46,245 bases of DNA from DATJPD01 sp036394195 (GTDB lineage Bacteria; Pseudomonadota; Alphaproteobacteria; CACIAM-22H2), in contig DASWFO010000160.1 of NCBI GenBank assembly GCA_036394195.1, positions 1-46,245 of the forward strand. Direction: 5' to 3'. A program made the translations under genes and the position numbers. The notes under the pieces were generated by a model, which worked only from the letters and a program-made list of their open reading frames with translations, made no database searches and was not told where the DNA came from. This document shows positions 7,641 to 16,329 of the stretch, one piece after another. Within the stretch, counting starts at the first letter, position 1. Each line of letters begins with the position of its first letter.

Positions 7641-8821
7641 GCCTCTCGGCCTCTTTCCTCGCGTCGGAGGCGGAGATTCCGCCAGCGCTTTGGGAGCGCT
7701 GCTTTCCGCCGCCGCTGGAAGGACGCTGGTGGTATCGCGCCCTCGAAGCATGCGGGCTCGATGATCAGTTCACCTTTCTATACGCGTTGATCCACGACGC
7801 GGAACGGCCGATCGGCATCGCGCCGGCATTTCTCGGCACCGCACCCATCCTGCTTGCCGTGCCCGCGCCGTTGCAGCGGACATTCGCCTTCTGGGCGAAA
7901 TTCATGCCGTCGCTGCTGCAACCGCGCACGCTGTTCGTCGGCTCTCCTTGCGCGGACGAGGGAACGGTCGGCCTCCTGCCCGGAACAGACCGGCGGGCGG
8001 CCTTCGAATGCCTGCAGCAGGCCGTGGAAGGCGAAGCGCGGCGGCGCGATCTGCACATGATCGCGTGGAAGGATTTTCCCGGATCCGACGCCGACGATAT
8101 TGCCTGGCTGCAGGCGCGCCACGGATTGTTCCGCATGGTGAGCTTTCCCGGAACCATCGTGTCGCTGCCCGGCCCCCGGAAGGACGACTACTTCGCCGCC
8201 CTGAAAGGATCGCGGCGCGGACAGCTCAAGAAGAAAATCCGCCACAGCGCCGCGCATGTCGACGTTGAGGCCGAGGCCATCCAGCATCCTTCTCCCGACG
8301 TCCTGGACGAGATCTTCCGGCTGTTCTGGCAGACCCATGAGCGGGCGACCACGAAATACGAACGCCTGAACCGGCGCTTCTTCGAGCTGATCGCCGAACC
8401 ACCGGTCGCGCATTTCATCGTGATCAGGGAAAAGCGCTCGCGCGACATTCTGGCTTTCATGCTGTGCTTCGACATGGGCGGCCGGATCATCAACAAGTTC
8501 ATCGGCATCGATTACAGCCGCCCGCGCGAATGGCGGCTCTATTTCCGTCTCTGGGATGCCGTCATCGATTGGGCGCTGACCCGCGGCGCGACCACGATCC
8601 AAAGCGGCCAGACCGGGTATCCCGCGAAGATCGAGACCGGCCACACGCTGATCCCGCTGACGAATTACGGCCGCCACCGCAACCGGCTCATCCACCGGAT
8701 CTACAGCACCATCGCCCGGACGATCACCTGGGAGACGCTCGACAACGATCTCGCCACGTTCATGAAGGCGTATCCAATGACGCCGCAGATCATATCGTCG
8801 AATTCGGCGCCGCGGGCCTGA
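7637..8821 (+). CDS. FemAB-like/GNAT-fold N-acyltransferase (COG3146-like)
   Basis: 394 aa from a GTG inside the stop of the preceding gene. The protein resembles the FemAB-like family annotated as predicted N-acyltransferases: N-terminal PPALWERCFPPPLEGRWWYRALE, central FPGTIVSLPGPRKDDYFAAL followed by KGSRRGQLKKKIR, then LDEIFRLFWQTHERATTKYE, and a C-terminal half with KFIGIDYSRPREWRLYFRLW and IQSGQTGYPAKIETGHTL. Such proteins are thought to transfer acyl or aminoacyl groups, but few have defined substrates. It is soluble. Translational coupling to two DMT halves suggests the enzyme makes or modifies the compound the transporter moves. No biosynthetic partner gene is nearby. Confidence 0.75.
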   Translation: MSLSASFLASEAEIPPALWERCFPPPLEGRWWYRALEACGLDDQFTFLYALIHDAERPIGIAPAFLGTAPILLAVPAPLQRTFAFWAKFMPSLLQPRTLFVGSPCADEGTVGLLPGTDRRAAFECLQQAVEGEARRRDLHMIAWKDFPGSDADDIAWLQARHGLFRMVSFPGTIVSLPGPRKDDYFAALKGSRRGQLKKKIRHSAAHVDVEAEAIQHPSPDVLDEIFRLFWQTHERATTKYERLNRRFFELIAEPPVAHFIVIREKRSRDILAFMLCFDMGGRIINKFIGIDYSRPREWRLYFRLWDAVIDWALTRGATTIQSGQTGYPAKIETGHTLIPLTNYGRHRNRLIHRIYSTIARTITWETLDNDLATFMKAYPMTPQIISSNSAPRA

Positions 8822-8863
8822 CGGCAGGCTCGCGGCAGCGGCGCCGCGAGCCCGCCGCACCCA

Positions 8864-9211
8864 TCACACCGCCGCCTGCACCATGATCTCGACCAGCGCC
8901 TTGGGGTTGGCGAGCTTCGCCTCGACCGTGGCCCGCGCCGGGGTGTTGCCGGGGGCGACCCACGCATCCCATACGGTGTTCATGTCCGCCCAGGTGCGGA
9001 TGTCGGTGAGCCAGATATTCGCCGACAGGATCTTCGACTTGTCGCTGCCCGCGTCCTTCAGCGCCGCATCGATCTTGGCCAGGATCTGCTTGGTCTGGCC
9101 CTTGAGATCGGCGGACGTGTCCTCGGCCGTGAAACCCTGGACGTAAACCACCCCGTTGTGGACGACGGCGTTGCTCATACGCGGGCCGGGATTGATGCGC
9201 TTGATGGTCAT
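8864..9211 (-). CDS. RidA family protein (second)
   Basis: 115 aa from the ATG at 9211, preceded by a GGGGAGAG sequence. It reads MTIKRINPGPRMSNAVVHNG, then VYVQGFTAEDTSADLKGQTK, and carries the family pattern of a long helix ILAKIDAALKDAGSDKSKIL and the tail TVEAKLANPKALVEIMVQAAV. The usual ARP arginine near the C-terminus is not obvious: the equivalent region is TPARATVEAKLANPKALVEI, with the arginine earlier. This resembles the subgroup of RidA-like proteins that lack imine deaminase activity, so function is uncertain. It is convergent with the acyltransferase (42 bp between stops) and divergent from the small hydrolase at 9276, with about 64 bp of shared promoter. Confidence 0.87.
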   Translation of the reverse strand: MTIKRINPGPRMSNAVVHNGVVYVQGFTAEDTSADLKGQTKQILAKIDAALKDAGSDKSKILSANIWLTDIRTWADMNTVWDAWVAPGNTPARATVEAKLANPKALVEIMVQAAV

Positions 9212-9275
9212 GATGCTCTCCCCTGATGGAAAGGCCTGACGATACACCGGCTGCGTTCGGTGGCAATGTGTCTTG

Positions 9276-9911
9276 ATGAGCGGCAGCGAACCGTTTACGG
9301 CAGATGATATACGCGGGGTCCTGCATCGGCCCGGCACGCCCAGCGGCCATGGCCTGGCGCTGACCCACGGCGCCGGCGGCAACTGCAATGCGCCGTTGCT
9401 GGCGGCGGCGGCCAATGCCTTCTCAGCCGCGGGCTTCATCGTGCTGCGGTTCGACCTGCCGTTCCGGCAGCGCCGGCCGAGCGGCCCGCCCTCGCCGCAC
9501 GGCGCCGCCGCCGATCGCGCCGGCATCCAACGCGCCGCCGTGGCGCTGCGGGCGCTGGCGCCCGGACGGATAATCCTCGGCGGGCATTCGTATGGTGGGC
9601 GGCAAGCAACCATGCTTGCCGCCGATGAGCCGGGGATCGCCGACGCGCTGCTGCTCTTCTCCTATCCGCTGCATCCGCCGGCGAAGCCGGAGCAACTGCG
9701 GACCCAGCATTTCCCGCGGCTCAGAACGCCGGCCGTGTTCGTCCACGGAACCACCGACGGGTTCGGATCGATTGACGAGATGACGGCCGCCCTGGCGCTG
9801 ATCCCGGCGCCGACCGAGCTCCTGCCGATCGCCGGCGCCGGGCACGACCTCAAGCGCGGGAAGATCGATTTTCAGCCGATCATCGCGGCGGTGATGAGGT
9901 TGGCCGGCTAA
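9276..9911 (+). CDS. Alpha/beta-fold hydrolase (KANL3/TEX30-like)
   Basis: 211 aa from the ATG at 9276; a TTG directly before it is also possible and no clear ribosome-binding sequence is seen, so the mRNA may be leaderless. Features: oxyanion region LTHGAGGNCN, nucleophile elbow GGHSYGGRQATML (Ser), acid region VHGTTDGFGS (Asp) and catalytic histidine GAGHDLKRGK. This matches the short alpha/beta hydrolases grouped with human TEX30/KANSL3. These are probably esterases or thioesterases of unknown physiological substrate. It is divergent from the RidA gene, and followed by a dispersed repeat before the convergent formate dehydrogenase genes. Confidence 0.85.
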   Translation: MSGSEPFTADDIRGVLHRPGTPSGHGLALTHGAGGNCNAPLLAAAANAFSAAGFIVLRFDLPFRQRRPSGPPSPHGAAADRAGIQRAAVALRALAPGRIILGGHSYGGRQATMLAADEPGIADALLLFSYPLHPPAKPEQLRTQHFPRLRTPAVFVHGTTDGFGSIDEMTAALALIPAPTELLPIAGAGHDLKRGKIDFQPIIAAVMRLAG

Positions 9912-9940
9912 GCGACCTGTGCACAGACGTAATCCTCCAT

Positions 9941-10011
9941 CGTCATTCCCGCGAACGCGGGAATCCATGGTTCCAGCGGCGCGATGGATGCCCGCTTTCG
10001 CGGGCATGACG
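9941..10011. repeat. Dispersed palindromic repeat, family A copy 2
   Basis: Two short hairpins face each other: CGTCATTCCCGCGAACGCGG leading to AATCCATGG at the left, and GATGGATGCCCGC-TTTC-GCGGGCATGACG at the right. It lies between the convergent hydrolase and fdsA, where such repeats often act as bidirectional transcription ends or mRNA stabilisers. It shares its ends with the copies at 6692 and 43571. Confidence 0.75.
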
Positions 10012-10042
10012 AAATAGAGATGAGGCTCGGGAGCTCCGAACG

Positions 10043-12814
10043 TCACTCCGCCGCGGCGGCGCGCGGCGGGGCTTTCTCGACTTTGGCGGCGCAGAACTTG
10101 AACTCGGGGATCTTGCCGAACGGGTCGAGCTGCGGGCTGGTGAGGATGTTCGCCGCCGCCTCGGCATAGCAGAACGGGATGAACACCATGCCGCTCGGCA
10201 CCGCCTCGTCGACGCGCACCAGCAGCTCGACGGCACCGCGGCGCGTCGAGACGCGGATCACGTCGCCGCCCTGCACGCCGAGGTGCTTCAGGTCTTTGGG
10301 CGACAGGCACGCCATCGCCTGCGGCTCGATTTCGTCGAGCACCGAGGCGCGCCGCGTCATGGCGCCGGTGTGCCAATGCTCGAGCTGGCGGCCGGTGGTG
10401 AGGATCATCGGGTACTGGTCGTCGGTCGGCTCGCCGGGCCCGGAATAGTTCGCCGGCACCAGCTTGCCGCGCTTGCTCGCGGTCGGAAAGCCGTCGCCGT
10501 AGACGATGTCCTGGCCGGGCTGATCGGGGGCCGGGCACGGATAGGTGACGGCACTCTCGCGCTCCAGCCGCTCCCAGGTGATGTTGGCCAGCGACGGCAT
10601 GATCTGCACCATCTCGGCGAACACCTCGCGCGGGTGGGTGTAGGTCCAGTTCAAGCCCATGCCGCGCGCGATCTCCTGGATCAGCTCCCAGTCCTGCCGC
10701 GCACTCCCGGGCAGCGGCAGGGCGCGGCGCCCCATCTGCACCTGGCGGTTGGTGTTGGTGACCGTCCCGTCCTTCTCCGGCCACGCCGAGGCGGGCAGGA
10801 TGACGTCGGCATACGCCGCGGTCTCGGTCAGGAAGATGTCCTGAACCACCAGATGCTCCAGCATCGCCAGCGCGCCGCGTGCGTGATGCGCGTCGGGGTC
10901 CGACATCGCCGGGTTCTCGCCCATGATGTACATGCCGCGGACCTGGCTGGCGTGGATCGCGTTGACGATCTCAACCACGGTGAGGCCGCGCTTGGGATCG
11001 AGCCTCGCGTTCCAGATCTTCTCGATCTGGCCGCGGATCGCATCGTCGCTGACCGGCCGGTAATCGGGGAAGAACATCGGGACCAGCCCGGCGTCCGAGG
11101 CGCCCTGCACGTTGTTCTGGCCGCGCAGCGGATGCAGGCCGGTGCCCGGCCGCCCGGTCTGGCCGGTGATCAGCGCCAGCGCGATCAGGCAGCGCGCGTT
11201 GTCGGTGCCGTGGATGCTCTGCGAGATCCCCATGCCCCAGAAGATGATCGAGGCGCGCGAGCGCGCGTAGAGCCGGGCCACCTCGCGGATGGTCGCGGCC
11301 GGAATCCCGCATTCGCCCGACATCTTCTCCGGCGCGTAGTCGGCGATGTGGGTCTTCAGCGCGTCGAAATTCTCGGTGAAGGCCTGGACGTATTGCCGGT
11401 CGACGAGGTTCTCGGTGACGATGACGTTCAGCATCGCGTTCAGGAGCGCCACGTCCTTGTTCGGCTTGAACTGCAGCATGTGCGTGGCGTGGCGCTTCAG
11501 CGCCTGGCCGCGCGGGTCCATGACGATGAGCTTGGCGCCGCGCTTGGCCGCCTGCTTGAAGAAGGTCGCGGCGACCGGGTGGTTCTCGGTCGGGTTGGCG
11601 CCGATGACGATGATGACCTCGGCGTCCTTGCAGGCGGTGAACGGCGCCGTCACCGCACCGGTGCCAATGCCTTCGAACAGGGCGGCGACCGACGAGGCGT
11701 GGCACAGCCGGGTGCAGTGATCGACGTTGTTGGTGCCGAAGCCGGCGCGCACCAGCTTCTGGAACAGATAGGCCTCTTCGTTCGAGCCCTTGGCCGAGCC
11801 GAACCCAGCGAGCGCATTCGGCCCGTGCCGGTCGCGGATGGCCTTGAGGCCGGCCGCGGCCCTGGCCAACGCCTCGTCCCACGTCGCTTTGCGGAAATGC
11901 GTCCACGGATTCGCCGGGTCGACGACGTCGTCCGCGTCCTTCTTCACCCCGTCCTTGCGGATCAGCGGCTCGGTCAGGCGATGCGCATGATGCACGTAAT
12001 CGAAGCCGAAGCGGCCCTTGACGCAGAGGCGGTTCTCGTTGGCCGGCCCGGCGCGGCCGTCGACGAATAGCAGCTTGTCGTCCTTGATGTTGTAGGTGAG
12101 CTGGCACCCGACGCCGCAATAGGGGCAGACGCTGTCGACCTGCCGGTCGGGCTCGGCCGCCATGACGCCGTTCTCGTTCAGCACGGTCGCCGGCATCAGC
12201 GCCCCGGTCGGACAGGCCTGGACGCACTCGCCGCAGGCGACGCAGGTGCTTTGGCCCATCGGATCGTCGAAGTCGAAGACGATCTTCTCGTGATGACCGC
12301 GGCCGGCCATGCCGATCACGTCGTTGACCTGCACTTCGCGGCACGCCCGCACACAGAGATTGCACTGGATGCAGGCATCGAGATTGACCCGCATCGCCGG
12401 ATGGCTGGGATCGGCGGCCGGTGCCGCGCGCTCGTCGAAGCGGCTGTCCTGCACGCCGACGCGGTCGGCCCAGCGCCACAGCCGCGAATCCGGATCGTGC
12501 GCGACCTCGCGCTCCGGCTGATCGGCGAGCAGCAGCTCGAACACCATCTTGCGCGAGGCCTTCGCCCGGTCGCTCGCCGTCTTCACCTTCATGCCCGGCG
12601 TCGGAACGCGGATGCAGCTTGCGGCCAGCACGCGCTCGCCCTCGATCTCGACCATGCAGGCGCGGCAATTGCCGTCGGGCCGGTAGCCGGGGGCGGGCGA
12701 ATAGCAGAGATGCGGAATCTCGGTGCCGCGGCGGTTGGCGACCTGCCAGATCGTCTCGGTCGGGCCGGCCTCGACCTCCTGCCCGTCGAGGAGGAATTTG
12801 ATGGGATCGCTCAT
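10043..12814 (-). CDS. fdsA: NAD-dependent formate dehydrogenase, catalytic alpha subunit
   Basis: 923 aa. It oxidises formate to CO2 and passes electrons through Fe-S clusters to the FdsB flavin site. From the N-terminus: a [2Fe-2S] ferredoxin domain (C37, C50, C53, C67), two [4Fe-4S] clusters (C148/151/154/158 and C191/194/197/201), the proximal cluster CPYCGVGC with C230/233/237 and C264, then the molybdopterin domains. The active-site loop reads DHCTRLCHASSV, with C371 as the Mo/W ligand followed by the conserved H372, so the enzyme is the cysteine, not selenocysteine, type. The ATG overlaps the upstream fdsGB stop (ATGA), implying coupled translation. FdsC (the FdhD-like sulfurtransferase) and FdsD, which usually follow, are absent here and must be encoded elsewhere. 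Confidence 0.95.
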   Translation of the reverse strand: MSDPIKFLLDGQEVEAGPTETIWQVANRRGTEIPHLCYSPAPGYRPDGNCRACMVEIEGERVLAASCIRVPTPGMKVKTASDRAKASRKMVFELLLADQPEREVAHDPDSRLWRWADRVGVQDSRFDERAAPAADPSHPAMRVNLDACIQCNLCVRACREVQVNDVIGMAGRGHHEKIVFDFDDPMGQSTCVACGECVQACPTGALMPATVLNENGVMAAEPDRQVDSVCPYCGVGCQLTYNIKDDKLLFVDGRAGPANENRLCVKGRFGFDYVHHAHRLTEPLIRKDGVKKDADDVVDPANPWTHFRKATWDEALARAAAGLKAIRDRHGPNALAGFGSAKGSNEEAYLFQKLVRAGFGTNNVDHCTRLCHASSVAALFEGIGTGAVTAPFTACKDAEVIIVIGANPTENHPVAATFFKQAAKRGAKLIVMDPRGQALKRHATHMLQFKPNKDVALLNAMLNVIVTENLVDRQYVQAFTENFDALKTHIADYAPEKMSGECGIPAATIREVARLYARSRASIIFWGMGISQSIHGTDNARCLIALALITGQTGRPGTGLHPLRGQNNVQGASDAGLVPMFFPDYRPVSDDAIRGQIEKIWNARLDPKRGLTVVEIVNAIHASQVRGMYIMGENPAMSDPDAHHARGALAMLEHLVVQDIFLTETAAYADVILPASAWPEKDGTVTNTNRQVQMGRRALPLPGSARQDWELIQEIARGMGLNWTYTHPREVFAEMVQIMPSLANITWERLERESAVTYPCPAPDQPGQDIVYGDGFPTASKRGKLVPANYSGPGEPTDDQYPMILTTGRQLEHWHTGAMTRRASVLDEIEPQAMACLSPKDLKHLGVQGGDVIRVSTRRGAVELLVRVDEAVPSGMVFIPFCYAEAAANILTSPQLDPFGKIPEFKFCAAKVEKAPPRAAAAE

Positions 12815-14529
12815 CTAAGGTCCTCGCGGAAATACTTCATGACCGATCGCACCGGATTGGCCGCCGCTTGGCCGAGGCCGCAGATCGAGGCGTCGGTCAT
12901 CGTCTGCGCCAGCTCCAGGATCAGCGACTCGTTCCACCCCGGCTTGCACAGCAGCTTGACCGTCTTCTCAGTGCCGACCCGGCAGGGGGTGCACTGGCCG
13001 CAGCTCTCGTCCTCGAAGAAGCGCATCAGGTTCAGCGCCACCGTCTTCATGTCGTCCTTGTCGGACAGGATGACGACGGCGTGCGAGCCGACGAAGCAGC
13101 CGTATTTCTCGAGCGTGCCGAAATCGAGCGGCTCGTCGCCCATCGAGGCCGGCAGGATGCCGCCCGAAGCGCCGCCGGGCAGATAGCCCTTGAACGCGTG
13201 GCCGTCCTGCATGCCGCCGCAATATTCGTCGATCAGCTCGCGCACCGTGATGCCGGCGGGGGCCAGCTTCACGCCCGGCCGCTTCACCCGTCCCGAGACC
13301 GAGAAGGAGCGCAGGCCCTTGCGGCCGCGCCGGCCATGCCCGGTGAACCACGCCGGCCCCTTCTCCACGAGGTCGCGGATCCAGTACAGCGTCTCGACGT
13401 TCTGCTCCAGGGTCGGGCGGCCGAACAGGCCGACCTGTGCCACATAAGGCGGGCGGTGCCGGGGCAGCCCGCGCTTGCCTTCGATGCTTTCGATCATCGC
13501 CGATTCTTCGCCGCAGATATAAGCCCCGGCGCCGCGGCGGAAATGAATCTTGGTGTAGCGGTCGAGACCGGCGGCCTCGAGCTTCGCGATCTCGGCGAGC
13601 AGCATGTGGCGGATCGCCTGATATTCATCGCGCAGATAGAAATAGACCTCGGCCGCCTCGACCACCCAGGCGGCGATCAGCATCCCCTCGAGGATCCGGT
13701 GCGGATCCATCTCCAGGTAATAACGGTCCTTGAACGTGCCGGGCTCGCCCTCGTCGCCATTCACCGCCATCAGGCGCGGCCCCGGCTCCTTGCGCACGAA
13801 CTTCCATTTCTGGCCGGTCGGGAATCCGGCACCGCCCATGCCGCGGAGGCCGGCGTCCTCGACCAGCTTGATCACCTCGTCGCGGGTGCGCTTGCCGTCG
13901 AGGCATTCGCGCAGAAGCTTGTAGCCACTGTCGGCAACGTAAGCGGCGAAGTCCTTCCCCGGCTTGAGCGCCGCGTCGCGATGGCGCGCACCCGCGGCGG
14001 CGTCGACCGTCGCCGCCGTCGCCTGAAACACCTGATCGTGGCCGACGGCGCAGACCGGCGCCTTGTCGCACGCCCCCATGCAGGGGGCGCGGACCACGCG
14101 GACCTTGCCGCCGTATTTGGATTGAAGCTCGGACAGCAGCTTCGCAGCGCCGGCGAGCTCGCAGCTCAGGCTGTCGCAGACACGGATGGTGAGCGCCGGC
14201 GGCGGCAGCTCGCCTTCGCGCACGACGTCGAAATGCGCATAGAACGTCGCGACCTCGTACACCTCGGCCTGGGCCAGCTTCATCTCCTGCGCCAGTGCCG
14301 CAAGGTGGGCGGCGGACAGATGGTGATAGCGGTCCTGAATCAGATGCAGATGCTCGATCAAAAGGTCGCGGCGCCGCGGCCGCTCGCCGAGCAGGGCCCG
14401 CACCTCTTCAAGCGCCGTCGGATCGACCTGGCGTCCCTTGGGATGAAAGCGTCCCCCCGCCCCGCGGCCCCCTGCCCCGCTGCCATGGCCGCTGCCGTGC
14501 TTGCGAATTTCGGCGGTCGCTTCAGTCAT
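12811..14529 (-). CDS. Fused FdsG-FdsB: NAD-dependent formate dehydrogenase gamma/beta (NuoE-NuoF-like)
   Basis: 572 aa joining two subunits that are separate in the classic fdsGBACD operon. Residues about 35-165 are the NuoE/FdsG thioredoxin-like [2Fe-2S] domain (C118, C123, C150, C154). Residues about 195-572 are the NuoF/FdsB part: FMN loop GMGGAGFPTGQKW (230-242), NADH-binding region GAGAYICGEESAMIESIEGK, and the C-terminal [4Fe-4S] motif ESCGQCTPCRVGTEKT with a later ICGLGQ cysteine. It passes electrons from FdsA to NAD+. I start it at the ATG at 14529; the open extension to 14598 has no family character. The N-terminal 30 residues include a Gly/His/Ser-rich low-complexity tract (HGSGHGSGAGGRGAGG). 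It overlaps fdsA by 4 bp. A gap of 139 bp separates it from tctB on the same strand, so it may have its own promoter. Confidence 0.93.
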   Translation of the reverse strand: MTEATAEIRKHGSGHGSGAGGRGAGGRFHPKGRQVDPTALEEVRALLGERPRRRDLLIEHLHLIQDRYHHLSAAHLAALAQEMKLAQAEVYEVATFYAHFDVVREGELPPPALTIRVCDSLSCELAGAAKLLSELQSKYGGKVRVVRAPCMGACDKAPVCAVGHDQVFQATAATVDAAAGARHRDAALKPGKDFAAYVADSGYKLLRECLDGKRTRDEVIKLVEDAGLRGMGGAGFPTGQKWKFVRKEPGPRLMAVNGDEGEPGTFKDRYYLEMDPHRILEGMLIAAWVVEAAEVYFYLRDEYQAIRHMLLAEIAKLEAAGLDRYTKIHFRRGAGAYICGEESAMIESIEGKRGLPRHRPPYVAQVGLFGRPTLEQNVETLYWIRDLVEKGPAWFTGHGRRGRKGLRSFSVSGRVKRPGVKLAPAGITVRELIDEYCGGMQDGHAFKGYLPGGASGGILPASMGDEPLDFGTLEKYGCFVGSHAVVILSDKDDMKTVALNLMRFFEDESCGQCTPCRVGTEKTVKLLCKPGWNESLILELAQTMTDASICGLGQAAANPVRSVMKYFREDLR

Positions 14530-14668
14530 TTGAGTATCCCGTGGGCGTTCCCCGGCCGTGTCCGTGCAGGCGGGCGGCGGCCTGGTTCGATCCCACAATA
14601 GGCATTGGCCGACGGCGGCGTGAGGGTCCGTTCCCTATGGGGTCATAGGCGCGCTCTATCGAGTCTGC

Positions 14669-15244
14669 CTAAAAACCGAACATCTCCTCGAGCGGACCCT
14701 TGGGCAGCGGCACCAGGAACCACACCTCGAACATCAGGAACATCGCCACCGCCACCGCGATGCCGATGGCCGCCGCGGTCACCGGCCGGTAGCGGCCGAA
14801 ATACATCATGAACAGGGCGATATAGATCGCCGACGCGACGTAGATGCCGATGAACAGCAGGACCGCGACGTAGACGATCACCGGTATCAGCACGAGGAGA
14901 ACGCGCTTCAGCGCCACGTCGGTGACGAAGGGGGCCGCGTCCGGCCGCCCGGGAATCCGCCGCCGGCCGGTGGCGTCGGCGGGATGGGCGCGCCGCTCCT
15001 GCACGCCCTGCATGATCATCCGGACCAAGGTCACCAGGCTGGCGAGCGCCATGATGATGCCGATATAGAACGGGAAGTAGCCGGCGCGCGGGCCTTCGTC
15101 CTCGGCCCAGCCCGCGCCGACGCGCAGCGAATCCTGGATCACGATGGCGCTCAGGACCAGGAGCGCGATGCAGACCACGATTTCCATCGTGCGCACCGTG
15201 ACGACAGTCCTGCCGCCCGCGACCGGCTCCTCGTTCTGTTTCAT
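14669..15244 (-). CDS. Tripartite tricarboxylate transporter small membrane subunit TctB
   Basis: 191 aa with four hydrophobic helices (roughly residues 20-38, 58-78, 115-140 and 153-178) and the typical early motif DEGPRAGYFPFYIG found in TctB proteins. It ends with VPLPKGPLEEMFGF, also typical. The start ATG at 15244 lies 20 bp after the tctC stop. TctB is the weakly conserved small integral membrane partner of TctA in secondary importers driven by the ion gradient. The gene order tctA-tctC-tctB puts it last before the formate dehydrogenase genes. Confidence 0.9.
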   Translation of the reverse strand: MKQNEEPVAGGRTVVTVRTMEIVVCIALLVLSAIVIQDSLRVGAGWAEDEGPRAGYFPFYIGIIMALASLVTLVRMIMQGVQERRAHPADATGRRRIPGRPDAAPFVTDVALKRVLLVLIPVIVYVAVLLFIGIYVASAIYIALFMMYFGRYRPVTAAAIGIAVAVAMFLMFEVWFLVPLPKGPLEEMFGF

Positions 15245-15264
15245 CACTCGCCCCGTCTCATCGA

Positions 15265-16284
15265 TCAGCCCTCTTTCGCCAGGAAGCCCGCTTCCTTCAT
15301 CAGGCCGTAATGAAGCTGCTCGGCCTTCTCCAGCCAAGCCTTGAATTCGGCGCCGGTCATCGACGTCTGGTTGAAGGCGCCGTCTTCCATGAACTTCTTC
15401 CAGTCGTCGGTCTCCATCACCTTCTTGAACAAGCCGACATAGAAATCGACCTGGGGCTGGGTGACGCCCGGCGGCATGAAGATGCCGCGCAGCATCTGGT
15501 ACTCGACGTCGACTCCCGCTTCCTTGCAGGTCGGGATGTCGCTCCACGCCATGTCCGCCGTGACCTTGGCGGTGTAGATGCTGCGCTTGGCGTCGAACAG
15601 GCACAGCGGGCGCAGGCTGCCGGCGCGCCACTGCGCCACCGCCTCGATCGGGTTGTTCACCGTCGAATCGACGTGGTTGCCGACCAGCTGCACCGCGACG
15701 GCGCCGCCGCCGGCATACGGCACGTAGGTGAAGTGCTTGCCGCCGAACAGGCGCTCCAGCGCCACGGTGATGATCTGATCCTCCTGCTTCGAGCCGGTGC
15801 CGCCCATCTTGAAGCCTTTGTCGGGGGCCGCCTTGATCGCCTCGATGTAGTCCTTGGCGGTCTTGTAGGGCTTCTCGGCGTTGACCCACAGGACGAACTG
15901 GTCGAGCGCCAGCATCTCGACCGGCGTCATCTCCTTCCAGTTGAAGGGCACGCCGGTGGCGAGCGGCGTCGTGAACAGGTTCGACAGCGTGATGATGATC
16001 TTGTGCGGATCGGCCTTGCTGCCCTTGACGTCGAGGAAGCCCTCGGCCCCGGCGCCGCCCGACTTGTTCACCACGATCAGCGGCTGCGGCATGAGGTTGT
16101 GCTTCGAGACGATCCCCTGGATGAAGCGGGCCATCTGATCGGCCCCGCCGCCGGTCCCGGCGGGAATGACGAAGGTCACCGGGCGGGTCGGCTGCCAGGT
16201 CTGGGCCATGGCCGGCACCGCAACCATCGCGGCGGCCGCGAGCGCGCCAGCCGCGAGGCGGCGCATCAATGAGTTCAATTCCAT
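15265..16284 (-). CDS. Tripartite tricarboxylate transporter substrate-binding protein TctC (Bug family)
   Basis: 339 aa. Signal peptide to about residue 27 (cleavage after AMA), then TWQPTRPVTFVIPAGTGGGA, the opening loop of Bug receptors, which holds the ligand carboxylate. A second binding loop, KMGGTGSKQEDQI, and the domain YVPYAGGGAVAVQLVGNHVD follow. Strong AGGAGGAGA ribosome-binding sequence. Bug proteins bind small carboxylates; known ligands include citrate, tartrate, glutamate, aspartate, nicotinate and terephthalate. The genes around this one handle oxalate and formate, so a dicarboxylate such as oxalate is the obvious candidate ligand, but that is inference from context. Confidence 0.92.
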   Translation of the reverse strand: MELNSLMRRLAAGALAAAAMVAVPAMAQTWQPTRPVTFVIPAGTGGGADQMARFIQGIVSKHNLMPQPLIVVNKSGGAGAEGFLDVKGSKADPHKIIITLSNLFTTPLATGVPFNWKEMTPVEMLALDQFVLWVNAEKPYKTAKDYIEAIKAAPDKGFKMGGTGSKQEDQIITVALERLFGGKHFTYVPYAGGGAVAVQLVGNHVDSTVNNPIEAVAQWRAGSLRPLCLFDAKRSIYTAKVTADMAWSDIPTCKEAGVDVEYQMLRGIFMPPGVTQPQVDFYVGLFKKVMETDDWKKFMEDGAFNQTSMTGAEFKAWLEKAEQLHYGLMKEAGFLAKEG

Positions 16285-16329
16285 CGTCTCCTCCTGTCTT
16301 TGTTCGGCCTTGTTCTTCGGATCAGTCCC

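Noticed and set aside
11690..11720. Selenocysteine in formate dehydrogenase
   Set aside because: The active-site codon reads as cysteine (DHCTRLCHASS), not an in-frame TGA, so the enzyme is the Cys type.
10283..14601. Long plus-strand open frames (595 and 577 codons) opposite fdsA and fdsGB
   Set aside because: They are antisense mirrors produced by third-position GC bias; composition is Arg/Ala/His/Asp-rich without domain motifs, while the minus-strand frames carry all cofactor motifs.
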